A stretch of DNA of 64,000 nt, taken from the NCBI GenBank assembly GCA_002484335.1, contig DLJQ01000012.1:301304-365303 (forward strand), in the 5' to 3' direction. Each line of letters opens with the position of its first letter. The first letter of the stretch is position 1. The position numbers and the translations under genes were made by a program. This DNA is from Flavobacteriales bacterium UBA7612. Its GTDB lineage: Bacteria > Bacteroidota > Bacteroidia > Flavobacteriales > Weeksellaceae. The notes under the pieces are model-generated. The model made no database searches. It was given only the letters and a program-made list of their open reading frames with translations, and was not told where the DNA came from. This document shows positions 1 to 7,526 of this stretch, piece by piece.

Positions 1-1
1 A

Positions 2-112
2 TTTATATATACAGATGCTGGTTATAAAAGTCAATCTACTTTTAATAGAGTATTTAAAGAAATAAAAGGTATAACACCTTCTGAATATATTCAAATAAAC
101 AAACCTTTATAA
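2..112 (+). CDS. AraC-family regulator, C-terminal fragment (cut by window edge)
   Basis: Open from the left edge to a TAA at 110-112. The 36 visible residues are the second helix-turn-helix of an AraC/XylS regulator: DAGYKSQSTFNRVFKEIKG followed by the family's closing ITPSEY. The domain is expected to bind DNA; the effector domain, and so the signal, lies outside the window. About 130 bp separate it from the membrane-protein gene that follows, which has its own promoter-like motif, so they need not be co-transcribed. The family call is sure; the regulated genes are unknown. Confidence 0.85.
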   Translation, partial: FIYTDAGYKSQSTFNRVFKEIKGITPSEYIQINKPL

Positions 113-183
113 GCCTATTCATAATATAAATACAATATATCAATTTAACCAAATTATTTATTTATTCATAATAATTAAAACTT

Positions 184-216
184 TTGATTTACAAATCGTT
201 AATTTTTATATTTTTG
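184..216 (+). promoter_or_regulatory. Candidate Bacteroidota sigma-A promoter for the GTPase cassette
   Basis: TTG at 184-186 and TATTTTTG at 209-216, 22 bp apart, fit the -33/-7 consensus (TTG, then TAnnTTTG) of this phylum. The first gene of the cassette starts 30 bp downstream at 247. Only one promoter is seen for the three closely packed genes 247-3762, which suggests one transcript. Assigned by motif only. Confidence 0.45.
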
Positions 217-246
217 TTTTATCAAAATACTAAATAACATTTAATT

Positions 247-1029
247 ATGAATAAATCGATTACTCCAACTGACCTATTTTTGGGGATTCTTGCACTCTTA
301 TTAATCAGCGTAAGTTTTTATCAAACTTGGCTTGGTTTAGAACAAATTTTTGGGCCAGCATCATTTATTATTGCTTTAGTATTATCATTATTATTGCTTT
401 TCTTGTGTTGGATGCTAAGAAATGCGAAATTAGAAGGTAAACCAACTGGCAGTCTTGTTGGGATTTATATTTTTATTGCTTCTTTTTGTTTTATTGCAAA
501 CTTTAATGCTTTGTATACTCGATTTATGAGAACGGATATTTATACAACCGAGCTTCGTGATATCGATAAATCATACACTGATTTAGAAAATAATGTTGAG
601 TCGAAATTGAGTTATAAATACAACAAAGAAACGACACAAAATATAGAGATTAAGAAAAAACAATTAATTGAACAAATTAAGGATCCAGGAAATTTAGGAA
701 TTGGAACAAGAGCACAATCTCTTATAAAAGATATTGAAAAATTGACTGGTCAGAAAGTTGATTTATTAACTCCTGTTGTAAACGACTATGAAGATTTGGC
801 TGAAAGAATGGGAAAACAAATTGATAATATTATTTCTGACTTATCTCCTGATGAAAGATCTTTGAAAACAGATTTGGATAATGCTGCTGTGAAATGGGAC
901 AAAAAAATTCAGGATTTATTAATCTTACCTAAAAAAGAACAAGACGAAAAATCACAAGCTCTTATTGATGAATCATTATCAGAATACAACAAACTAGGAA
1001 ATAGAGCTCAAACTGTTCTTGGTAAATAA
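247..1029 (+). CDS. Membrane/coiled-coil protein, first gene of a GTPase cassette; probably truncated by an in-frame stop
   Basis: 260 codons. Three hydrophobic segments lie at about residues 8-30, 38-58 and 69-90, followed by a charged, helical, coiled-coil-like region to the end. I do not recognise a named family. The reading frame stays open after the TAA at 1027-1029 for another 83 codons and there encodes a fourth hydrophobic segment, so the original gene very likely ran 247-1278. As it stands the product lacks that last anchor. The P-loop GTPase-like gene follows at 1283 and the third gene at 2212, so this is probably the membrane component of a three-gene system. The ATG at 247 is the natural start: the first membrane segment follows directly. 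Confidence 0.75.
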   Translation: MNKSITPTDLFLGILALLLISVSFYQTWLGLEQIFGPASFIIALVLSLLLLFLCWMLRNAKLEGKPTGSLVGIYIFIASFCFIANFNALYTRFMRTDIYTTELRDIDKSYTDLENNVESKLSYKYNKETTQNIEIKKKQLIEQIKDPGNLGIGTRAQSLIKDIEKLTGQKVDLLTPVVNDYEDLAERMGKQIDNIISDLSPDERSLKTDLDNAAVKWDKKIQDLLILPKKEQDEKSQALIDESLSEYNKLGNRAQTVLGK

Positions 1030-1278
1030 AAATTTGAATTTCAACCACTTGTTTCACAAACACAAGAAGTTGGTAAAATTGGTTTTGCATTTCAACATGC
1101 TATTAAAAACTTCGGAATTTACCAATTTGTGGTTTTAGCTGGTTGTATTTTATTAGATTTTGTTATCGTAATTATTATTTTACTCGTTACAGACCAAAAA
1201 AATAATGGAAACAATGGAAATGGAGGTAGTGTGTTTAATAACAAAAGAAGTGGTAAAACTTTAATCCCTAATAACTAA
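1030..1278 (+). pseudogene. In-frame continuation of the preceding gene beyond a TAA codon
   Basis: Reading on in the same frame as 247-1026 gives 82 sense codons and a TAA at 1276-1278, only 4 bp before the next gene. It encodes a hydrophobic stretch near FVVLAGCILLDFVIVIIILL (about 1123-1182), then a Gly/Asn-rich tail ending KTLIPNN. There is no ATG in it and no frame change, so one substitution (for example CAA to TAA at 1027) explains the break. Alternatives are readthrough, a sequencing error, or strain-specific inactivation. Alone it is unlikely to be translated. Confidence 0.7.
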
Positions 1279-1282
1279 TTTT

Positions 1283-2212
1283 ATGATGGATGATAACGAA
1301 AATCTGAAACCATTATCTTTTGATAATGAAGAAGAATTAAAACCTTTTTCTTTTGATAATCATCAAAAAAGTGATGATGATTTTGTACCAATGGCAAAAG
1401 GAACATCAAACGAATTGAAAAATAAAGATAGTAATTTCATTTTTTTCTTCGGAACTGCCGAATCGGGAAAATCTGTAATTCTATCGTCAATGTTATATTA
1501 TCTAAAATCGCAAGCTGGCGTTCTTAGACCAAGAATCGGTACACCGAATTCTAAAGAAGCCAATGTATTATTATCAGATTTTTTCGAAAATATTCGACAA
1601 GGTATTTTACCTAATAGAACAACACGCGATCAAGTTACTCGATTGGATTTAGTTTTTGAGCCAAATAATAAATCAAAAAAAGTACACCCAATTAACCTTA
1701 CGTTTCTTGAAACATCGGGAGAAAATCATAATGAAATAAGACGAGGTGGAAATTATCATAGTAGTATAGAATCTTATTTGAACGCCAATATTCCATTAAC
1801 TTTTATTGTAGTTACAAGTTATGATTCTGCTCACAAAGAAGATGCTTTAATCAACGAATTTATAGATGAATTAGAAAGAAAAGGGAAAAACATAAAAGCA
1901 ATTAACCTTGTTTTAGTTATTTCTAAATGGGATAAATCTGGTAAAATGGATGTTGAAAGTGCTGAAGAACTAGATAATTTTATTTACGATAGATTACCAA
2001 TGACTGCCCAACGAATAGATACATATGGTTTAAGTAAATCTTACTATACGATTGGTAGTATTACAAATTCTAGCGGGCAAGAAAAAATTAGTTTACTAAA
2101 TCTTTCGACAGCAGAAGTATTGTCTAAATGGATTTATAAAAACATTGTTGGTTATGATTTAGATTACGAAGGTACATTTTGGGAGCGTTTAAAATTTAGT
2201 TTTAAAAATTAA
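1283..2212 (+). CDS. P-loop GTPase-like protein (TRAFAC-like), second gene of the cassette
   Basis: 309 residues, no signal peptide, presumably cytoplasmic or membrane-associated. A Walker A loop GTAESGKS is at residues 57-64, inside the hydrophobic strand FIFFFG. A later FLETSGE segment sits where G3/Walker B is expected (Glu in place of the usual Asp), and VLVISKWDKSG resembles a G4 NKxD motif with SKWD. The order and spacing fit a divergent small GTPase. The N-terminal 26 residues contain the short repeat LKPLSFDN / LKPFSFDN, perhaps a docking tail. Its last base overlaps the next gene's ATG region (stop at 2210-2212, next ATG at 2212), implying translational coupling. Substrate and function are unknown; GTP rather than ATP is inferred from SKWD. 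Confidence 0.7.
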   Translation: MMDDNENLKPLSFDNEEELKPFSFDNHQKSDDDFVPMAKGTSNELKNKDSNFIFFFGTAESGKSVILSSMLYYLKSQAGVLRPRIGTPNSKEANVLLSDFFENIRQGILPNRTTRDQVTRLDLVFEPNNKSKKVHPINLTFLETSGENHNEIRRGGNYHSSIESYLNANIPLTFIVVTSYDSAHKEDALINEFIDELERKGKNIKAINLVLVISKWDKSGKMDVESAEELDNFIYDRLPMTAQRIDTYGLSKSYYTIGSITNSSGQEKISLLNLSTAEVLSKWIYKNIVGYDLDYEGTFWERLKFSFKN

Positions 2213-3762
2213 TGAATAACAATTACTTTATTTCAGTTTTTGGAACTTTTGGTAGCCCGAATGGGTTTAACCAATCTTTCTTGTTTCTAGAAGACAAAAC
2301 TATTGCACAAAGTATTAAAAAATTTGATTTGAATACAAATGCAATTATGTTATTTCCGAATACAAAATTATATTCTATTCGAAAAGATAACATAGGAGCA
2401 AATAAAATCATTTCTTACACGATTTATACGTACGCCAAAGAACCAAATTCTGATAGAAGTGGTTCTTTCATTGGTTCTGGTTTATCTTTTATTGATCAAA
2501 TTACTGAAGAAAGTATTAGCATTAATTTACTGAATGATTTTCATCAAAACCTCATCGAAAAAAATTTGAATAATGAAACACTTGTCGTAAATCATTCAAA
2601 AGATTTTTCAGTAACTCAGCCTAAAGATTTTGATAAAATAAATTATAATCTTAAAACGGTTGATGGTGTCAATTTTAATCAAAATTCGAATAAAATTCTT
2701 GTTGTTTATTGCTTAACATCATTAAATCAATTACAATCATATTTCAAAAAATCATTGAATTTATTGAGTGAATATGATACAATTTATTTTACACAAGACA
2801 AAGAAATTGCTGAATATGTAAATTCGAAAAAAATCTTTGAAATAACAGATGAAGAAGGTTTTAAAAAAATAATTGATGAGGTAAAAGAAAAAAGAAAACA
2901 AGAAATTCTATCTAAAATAAATGATTTGCAACAAGCAAAAAATAGTTTAGAAGTTGATAGAAAAGCTCTTGTAGAAAAGCTTAAAATTCAGATTGAACAA
3001 AATGAATTAAAACAAAAAGAAAACGAGAAAGTAATTCAAGATTCAAAAACTGATTTAAATACAATCAACCAAAAGTATTCTATTTTTTCGTCTAAAATAG
3101 ATGAGCTTGTACATTTATTACAAAAAAATGAACAATTAGAAACTGTTCAACAATTATATGTAGAAAATAAAAATATCTTTTTAAAAAGTATTCAAAATAA
3201 AGATGAACTTCAACTGATTTCTTCATTAAAAAAACCTGAAGTTTCTTCTAATTTTAATCTACCTAAAAAAGAGAATAATAATAGTACGCTTTATCATTTT
3301 AATGAAAATAAAACACAATCTCAACATCAGCCAAAAAATTCTAATTCTTCAATTTTTAAAATTTTGAGCTTATTTTTCGGATTGATTATAGTTGGCTTGT
3401 TAATTACTTATTTCTTCATATTACCTAAAACTAATCCCATACCAACACCACCAATTGCAGAAACTGCAATTACACAAGATAGTTTACAAAACATAAATAA
3501 ATTAAATCCTTTACCAAACTCTGAAATAGATTCGGTAGAATTAAAAAAGATAAATCTAAAGTTAGTCAAAAACTCTAAAATAGATAGCGTTGCTAATTTT
3601 ATATTCAAAGCAAATCCGAGTAGCATTACAGAATTTTATAAGTATCAAAAAACTGATTATAAAACATTTTTATATGAAAAAAATAACAGTTCTTTTAACA
3701 TTGAAAATCAAGATACTATTTTCGTAGATTCTCTTAAAATTATTCCTAATTATAAGAAATAG
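2212..3762 (+). CDS. Membrane-anchored coiled-coil protein, third gene of the GTPase cassette
   Basis: 516 residues. The N-terminal 220 form a globular domain beginning FISVFGTFGSPNGFNQSF and containing DRSGSFIGSGLSF. This vaguely recalls the N-terminal domain of proteins that accompany bacterial double-GTPases (GAP1-N type), but I cannot confirm that. Residues about 225-330 are a Lys/Glu/Gln-rich coiled coil. One membrane segment lies at about 383-407, followed by a Pro-rich linker and a roughly 70-residue C-terminal domain, probably periplasmic. The start codon overlaps the stop of the GTPase gene. The overall plan (cytoplasmic head, coiled coil, anchor) suits an effector or partner of the GTPase. 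No function is assigned. Confidence 0.7.
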   Translation: MNNNYFISVFGTFGSPNGFNQSFLFLEDKTIAQSIKKFDLNTNAIMLFPNTKLYSIRKDNIGANKIISYTIYTYAKEPNSDRSGSFIGSGLSFIDQITEESISINLLNDFHQNLIEKNLNNETLVVNHSKDFSVTQPKDFDKINYNLKTVDGVNFNQNSNKILVVYCLTSLNQLQSYFKKSLNLLSEYDTIYFTQDKEIAEYVNSKKIFEITDEEGFKKIIDEVKEKRKQEILSKINDLQQAKNSLEVDRKALVEKLKIQIEQNELKQKENEKVIQDSKTDLNTINQKYSIFSSKIDELVHLLQKNEQLETVQQLYVENKNIFLKSIQNKDELQLISSLKKPEVSSNFNLPKKENNNSTLYHFNENKTQSQHQPKNSNSSIFKILSLFFGLIIVGLLITYFFILPKTNPIPTPPIAETAITQDSLQNINKLNPLPNSEIDSVELKKINLKLVKNSKIDSVANFIFKANPSSITEFYKYQKTDYKTFLYEKNNSSFNIENQDTIFVDSLKIIPNYKK

Positions 3763-3919
3763 AAAATTATTTAAATGAATTTCTTAACAATTTATGTTTC
3801 GACAAGCTCAACATGACATAAAAACAAAAAATAATGAATTCAAAGAATTATTAAAATAGCAAGTTTCAGATTTTGTAATTACATTCATACAATGATATTT
3901 GTACCATAATTTCTGAACA
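3763..3919. other. Intergenic region with a short dispersed repeat
   Basis: Holds at 3797-3819 a copy of TTTCGACAAGCTCAACATGA followed by CAT. An inverted, slightly diverged copy lies at 56655-56678. The same CTTCGAC...GCTCAA core recurs in the loops of the larger palindromic elements in this window. It is followed by a promoter-like pair upstream of the Ada-like gene. No gene seen. Confidence 0.4.
3873..3901 (+). promoter_or_regulatory. Candidate promoter of the ada-like gene
   Basis: TTG at 3873-3875 and GATATTTG at 3894-3901 (one mismatch to TAnnTTTG), 18 bp apart. The start codon is at 3920, so the leader would be only a few bases long. Motif-based only. Confidence 0.35.
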
Positions 3920-4768
3920 ATGAACGAGCAAGAAAACATAAATTATATTCGCATTGCAAAAGCAATAGAATACATAAAAAATAATTTTAAACAGCAACCA
4001 ACACTCGATGAAATTGCAGAACAAGTCCATTTAAGTCCATTTCATTTTCAGCGAATATTCAAAGAATGGGCAGGTACAACACCAAAAAAATTCTTACAGT
4101 ATATAAGTGTACAATACGCCAAAGAACTATTAAAAGGAAAACAAGCAACACTTTTTGATACTGCATACGAAACTGGTTTTTCGAGTACAAGTCGTTTACA
4201 CGATCTTTTTATAAATATCGAAGGAATGACACCAGCCGAATACAAAAATGAAGGTAAAAATCTGATTATTCATTACAATTTCTACCAAAGTCCATTCGGA
4301 AAAATAATCATTGCCTCAACACCAAAAGGAATTTGTTATATAGCTTTTAATGATGATGAAATACAAGCATTATTTCATCTCAAAGAAAAATTTCCCCAGG
4401 CAACTTTTTTACAAAAAGCAGATACAATTCACAAACAAGCCTTACATATTTTCTTAAATGATTGGAGTAAGTTATCAGAAATAAAATTACACCTAAAAGG
4501 AACAGATTTTCAACTAAAAGTATGGGAAGCCTTGCTTAAAATTCCGTTGGGACAACTTTCCACTTATGGAAATATCGCAAACAAAATAGGAAGCCCAAAT
4601 GCATCTAGAGCTGTTGGTACCGCTATTGGGAATAACCCTATTGCATTTCTTATTCCCTGCCACAGAGTTATACAATCGTCTGGTAACACAGGAGGTTATA
4701 TGTGGGGAAATACTCGAAAAACAGCAATAATAGGTTGGGAAGCAACAAAAATTAATAATGACATTTAA
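3920..4768 (+). CDS. Ada-like protein: AraC DNA-binding domain fused to methylated-DNA-cysteine methyltransferase
   Basis: 282 residues. Residues about 8-108 are an AraC/XylS double helix-turn-helix (ends GMTPAEYKNEG). Residues about 115-275 are an O6-alkylguanine-DNA alkyltransferase with the acceptor site IPCHRV, Cys247 being the suicide nucleophile. The protein would transfer alkyl groups from O6-alkylguanine to itself, and the HTH suggests it regulates repair genes. It lacks the N-terminal zinc/phosphotriester domain of E. coli Ada, so the methylation sensor that converts Ada into an activator is absent; activation must differ. Another alkylation-repair gene (AlkB-like, 5693) lies one gene downstream, as in the E. 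coli ada-alkB pair. The ATG at 3920 has a promoter-like motif just upstream. The function call is firm. Confidence 0.92.
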   Translation: MNEQENINYIRIAKAIEYIKNNFKQQPTLDEIAEQVHLSPFHFQRIFKEWAGTTPKKFLQYISVQYAKELLKGKQATLFDTAYETGFSSTSRLHDLFINIEGMTPAEYKNEGKNLIIHYNFYQSPFGKIIIASTPKGICYIAFNDDEIQALFHLKEKFPQATFLQKADTIHKQALHIFLNDWSKLSEIKLHLKGTDFQLKVWEALLKIPLGQLSTYGNIANKIGSPNASRAVGTAIGNNPIAFLIPCHRVIQSSGNTGGYMWGNTRKTAIIGWEATKINNDI

Positions 4769-4775
4769 TTTTTAT

Positions 4776-4880
4776 TGGGCGGTTTAACCGGCTATTCGCT
4801 ATATCTTTTATAATTCGTTGCTGCATTTTAACTTCGCTCAATGACCAATTAGAAAAGGATGCCGCTACTATCCGTACCGC
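4776..4880 (+). repeat. Dispersed palindromic element, subtype 2 (copy 1)
   Basis: Starts GGGCGGTTTAACCGGC, has TCGCTATATCTTTT as left arm, ACTTCGCTCAATGACC in the loop region and AAAAGGATGCCGCT as right arm, ending at GTACCGC. Its closest relative in the window is the inverted copy at 52458-52601, which shares CGCTATATCTTTT and AAAAGGATG(T/C)CGCT. This subtype differs from the more frequent GGGCGTTCCC form. Non-coding. Confidence 0.65.
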
Positions 4881-4932
4881 ACATACGACGTTTTTAAACT
4901 AAAAATTCATACATTGTATAGAAAAATTAATC

Positions 4933-5664
4933 ATGAATATAAAATTACTTTTTATACCTTTCTTTTTCTCAACATTCGTAATTTCTCAACAATATGATAA
5001 TGTATTTATAGAAAAATCAAAAGTTGATAAAAACAATAAAATTTACCAAATAAAAAATAGATATAACTTTGATGTAGAAATAAAAATAGATAATAAAAAC
5101 TATTATTTATCTAAAATAAATATTGATTCTCTTACATCCTCTACAAATGATGCCATAAAAAATATTGCATTAGAAGTTCTAAAACCAAAATTATTTGAAG
5201 GAAGAACTAATAAAAACCAAACAGAAATTAGTTATTATAGCATTCCAAATCTTATGTTTAAAACCTCAACAGGGTTAGTAGAAAACAACCAAAATATTTG
5301 GATACATCCGCCAAGATTTGGTTTTTTACGTTCATTAGAAACTTGTCCTTTTCCATATATTATATTAAATAAACCTATAGGTTACAAATGGAATGATGCT
5401 ATGAGCATAGGAAACTATTGGTCGGATAAAAGATGGGGAACTTGGGAAAATAGGCTATTACTAAAGTATAATTACGAAATTATAGGTGAAGAAATAATAA
5501 AAACACCTTTAGGAAATTTAAAATCTCTAAAAGTTTATTCCTCTGCTACATCAGAAATAGGTAAAAGTATCTTAATTTCTTATTTCAATGAAACATATGG
5601 TTTCATAAAATTAGAATATACTTTATTCAATGGAATTAAAATAGATTTTAACCTGATTGAGTAA
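4933..5664 (+). CDS. Exported protein of unknown function
   Basis: 243 residues with a clear N-terminal signal peptide (residues 1-18, FFFSTFVISQQ at the cleavage region). The mature part is rich in Lys, Asn and Tyr, with Trp/aromatic clusters around NYWSDKRWGTWENRLLLKYN in the last third. No Cys lipobox is seen, so it is probably periplasmic or surface soluble. I do not recognise a family. It sits between the Ada-like and AlkB-like repair genes but has its own 164-bp upstream gap carrying a repeat element, so a link with repair is only positional. Confidence 0.7.
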   Translation: MNIKLLFIPFFFSTFVISQQYDNVFIEKSKVDKNNKIYQIKNRYNFDVEIKIDNKNYYLSKINIDSLTSSTNDAIKNIALEVLKPKLFEGRTNKNQTEISYYSIPNLMFKTSTGLVENNQNIWIHPPRFGFLRSLETCPFPYIILNKPIGYKWNDAMSIGNYWSDKRWGTWENRLLLKYNYEIIGEEIIKTPLGNLKSLKVYSSATSEIGKSILISYFNETYGFIKLEYTLFNGIKIDFNLIE

Positions 5665-5692
5665 ACATTAATTAAAAATCCATTCATATAAA

Positions 5693-6310
5693 ATGAACTA
5701 CGACTTATTTAACCAAACTATAGATGGAACAATAAATTGGTTACCAAAAGATGGTATTGTAAACTATTATGGTCATATTTTAACGAAAGAAGAAGCTGAT
5801 TTTTTTTATAAAAAATTACTTGATAGTATTGAATGGAAAAATGACGAAGCTGTTGTTTTTGGAAAAAAAATTATCACAAAGCGTAAAGTTGCATGGTACG
5901 GAGAAAAACCATTCGAATATACCTATTCTAATACCACAAAACATGCTTTACCTTGGACTGAAGAATTATTAATTCTAAAAAATAAAGTTGAAAAAGAAAC
6001 AGGAGAAACATACAATTCTTGTTTACTGAATCTTTATCACAATGGGGACGAAGGAATGGCTTGGCACAGTGATGGTGAAAAAGATTTAAAAAAAGATGGT
6101 GCTATTGGCTCATTAAGTTTTGGTGCAGAAAGAAAATTTGCTTTTAAACACAAAGACTCAAAAGAGAAAATAGAACTTCTTTTAGAACATGGAAGTTTAT
6201 TAGTGATGAAAGGAACTACACAAACTTATTGGCTCCATCGCTTACCTCCTACCAAAAAAATTAAAACTCCTAGAGTTAACCTTACCTTCCGAACTATTGT
6301 AGAGAAATAA
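5693..6310 (+). CDS. AlkB-like 2-oxoglutarate/Fe(II) dioxygenase (alkylated DNA repair)
   Basis: 205 residues, the usual length. Iron ligands are visible as HxD in MAWHSDGEK (His125, Asp127) and a distal His182 in YWLHRLPP; Arg194 and Arg200 in TPRVNLTFR match the 2-oxoglutarate and substrate-binding arginines of the family. Such enzymes oxidatively remove methyl groups from N1-methyladenine and N3-methylcytosine in DNA and RNA. It lies 28 bp after the exported-protein gene, with the Ada-like methyltransferase further upstream, so a small alkylation-repair neighbourhood is likely. Closer to eukaryotic ALKBH2-like sequences than to E. coli AlkB in its C-terminal motif, by my reading; not verified. 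Confidence 0.92.
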   Translation: MNYDLFNQTIDGTINWLPKDGIVNYYGHILTKEEADFFYKKLLDSIEWKNDEAVVFGKKIITKRKVAWYGEKPFEYTYSNTTKHALPWTEELLILKNKVEKETGETYNSCLLNLYHNGDEGMAWHSDGEKDLKKDGAIGSLSFGAERKFAFKHKDSKEKIELLLEHGSLLVMKGTTQTYWLHRLPPTKKIKTPRVNLTFRTIVEK

Positions 6311-6417
6311 ACATAATTAAAACCCATTTAAAAACAAGATTGCTATTTTGAATTTGCATCAGTAATTTATTAATTTAGCCAAAATAAGAGTTACACATAA
6401 ATAATTAAACCTGTTTT

Positions 6418-7422
6418 ATGAAATTGATAAATTATTTTGAAGATTTATTTTTAAAAATTTATGAATTTATTTCTTTAAGAGGAATTAATAAAACTGATTC
6501 TGACAGAGAAAAAGACTATAAAATAATAATAAATAGATACCTAACTTTAACAGCTATTATATTTTTAATTCATGGCTTTTCAAATTTTATTTATTTAGGA
6601 TTCACCAAAGAAGGATTTTTTCTTTTATTTATTTTCTTAATATTCATTAGTTTAAGTTTATTCCTGACAAAATTTAGAACAAATAATTATTTTATTTCTT
6701 TTATTTTTTGCATTCTATCAGCTATTATAACTTATTTTTCCTCTTTTTGTGGAATAAAAAGTGGTGTTTTTCTTTTTTATTTTCCTCTTCTGACTGCATT
6801 ACCAATTTTTTTCAATTTTAAAGAAGATAAATTTATTTTTTACTCCTTAATTTTTATAATCATAATAAGTTTTTATATATCAGCTATTAATGATTTTAAA
6901 TTAGTGGAAATAAATAAAAAATTAAATGGGTATGAGCATGCTTTATTTATTATAAATATTACTTGCATGATTCTATTTTTAATTGTAAACTTTATATTTC
7001 TTGAAGAAAAAAGAAATAATTATTATTATTCATTAAATAAAAATGTATCAAAAAAACAAATGATTGAAAATTTGAATAAAGAATTAAATCATTTAAAAGA
7101 AATTCAAAATAAAGAAGATATATCAGTTGAAAACATACAAGAACTTATAGATTCTTTACAATTAAACGATTCTATTTTTGTTGATAAATTATCAAAATTA
7201 TTCCCTGATTTTTTAGAAAAAGTAAAATTACAATCATCTAGTAAATTAAATGTTTCTGATTTAAAATATTGTGGAATGTTAAAGCTCGGATTCACTACAA
7301 AACAAATTGCACTCTATACAAATTCATCTATTAAATCTGTAGAAAGTAAAAAATATCGTCTTCGAAAAAAATTAAGCATTCCTCTTGAAGAAGACTCAAA
7401 ATTATGGTTTTTAAATATTTAA
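6418..7422 (+). CDS. Membrane-bound LuxR-type HTH regulator
   Basis: 334 residues. Six hydrophobic segments fill residues about 45-205, followed by a coiled-coil linker (about 210-245). The C-terminal domain (about 275-325) has a LuxR/FixJ-like helix-turn-helix: MLKLGFTTKQIALYTNSS and SVESKKYRLRKKL. This layout, a membrane sensor joined to a LuxR HTH, is common in Bacteroidota and implies a one-component regulator acting from the membrane. The signal is unknown. It stands alone, 107 bp downstream of the AlkB-like gene and 104 bp upstream of a secreted-protein gene that it might control. The architecture call is sound; the role is inferred. Confidence 0.75.
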   Translation: MKLINYFEDLFLKIYEFISLRGINKTDSDREKDYKIIINRYLTLTAIIFLIHGFSNFIYLGFTKEGFFLLFIFLIFISLSLFLTKFRTNNYFISFIFCILSAIITYFSSFCGIKSGVFLFYFPLLTALPIFFNFKEDKFIFYSLIFIIIISFYISAINDFKLVEINKKLNGYEHALFIINITCMILFLIVNFIFLEEKRNNYYYSLNKNVSKKQMIENLNKELNHLKEIQNKEDISVENIQELIDSLQLNDSIFVDKLSKLFPDFLEKVKLQSSSKLNVSDLKYCGMLKLGFTTKQIALYTNSSIKSVESKKYRLRKKLSIPLEEDSKLWFLNI

Positions 7423-7454
7423 ACTTTTTATACTCCCTCTCACTTTCACTCGCA

Positions 7455-7474
7455 AGAGGATATAAGAGGATATA
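7455..7474 (+). repeat. Two perfect tandem 10-bp repeats upstream of a promoter
   Basis: AGAGGATATA occurs twice head to tail, immediately before the TTG of the candidate promoter at 7478-7510. The helical-turn spacing fits a binding site for a regulator, perhaps the membrane HTH protein encoded just upstream. Confidence 0.5.
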
Positions 7475-7477
7475 ATA

Positions 7478-7510
7478 TTGTTTATCATTTTATACTTCAA
7501 AATAGATTTG
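7478..7510 (+). promoter_or_regulatory. Candidate promoter of the secreted-protein gene
   Basis: TTG at 7478-7480 and TAGATTTG at 7503-7510, 22 bp apart; start codon at 7527. Good fit to TTG...TAnnTTTG. Tandem repeats touch its upstream side. Confidence 0.5.
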
Positions 7511-7526
7511 CAGTAAATTATAACAA

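Noticed and set aside
2223..2411. Minus-strand ORF of 62 codons inside the third cassette gene
   Set aside because: Lies fully in antisense of a well-supported coding region, no start context and no recognisable motif.
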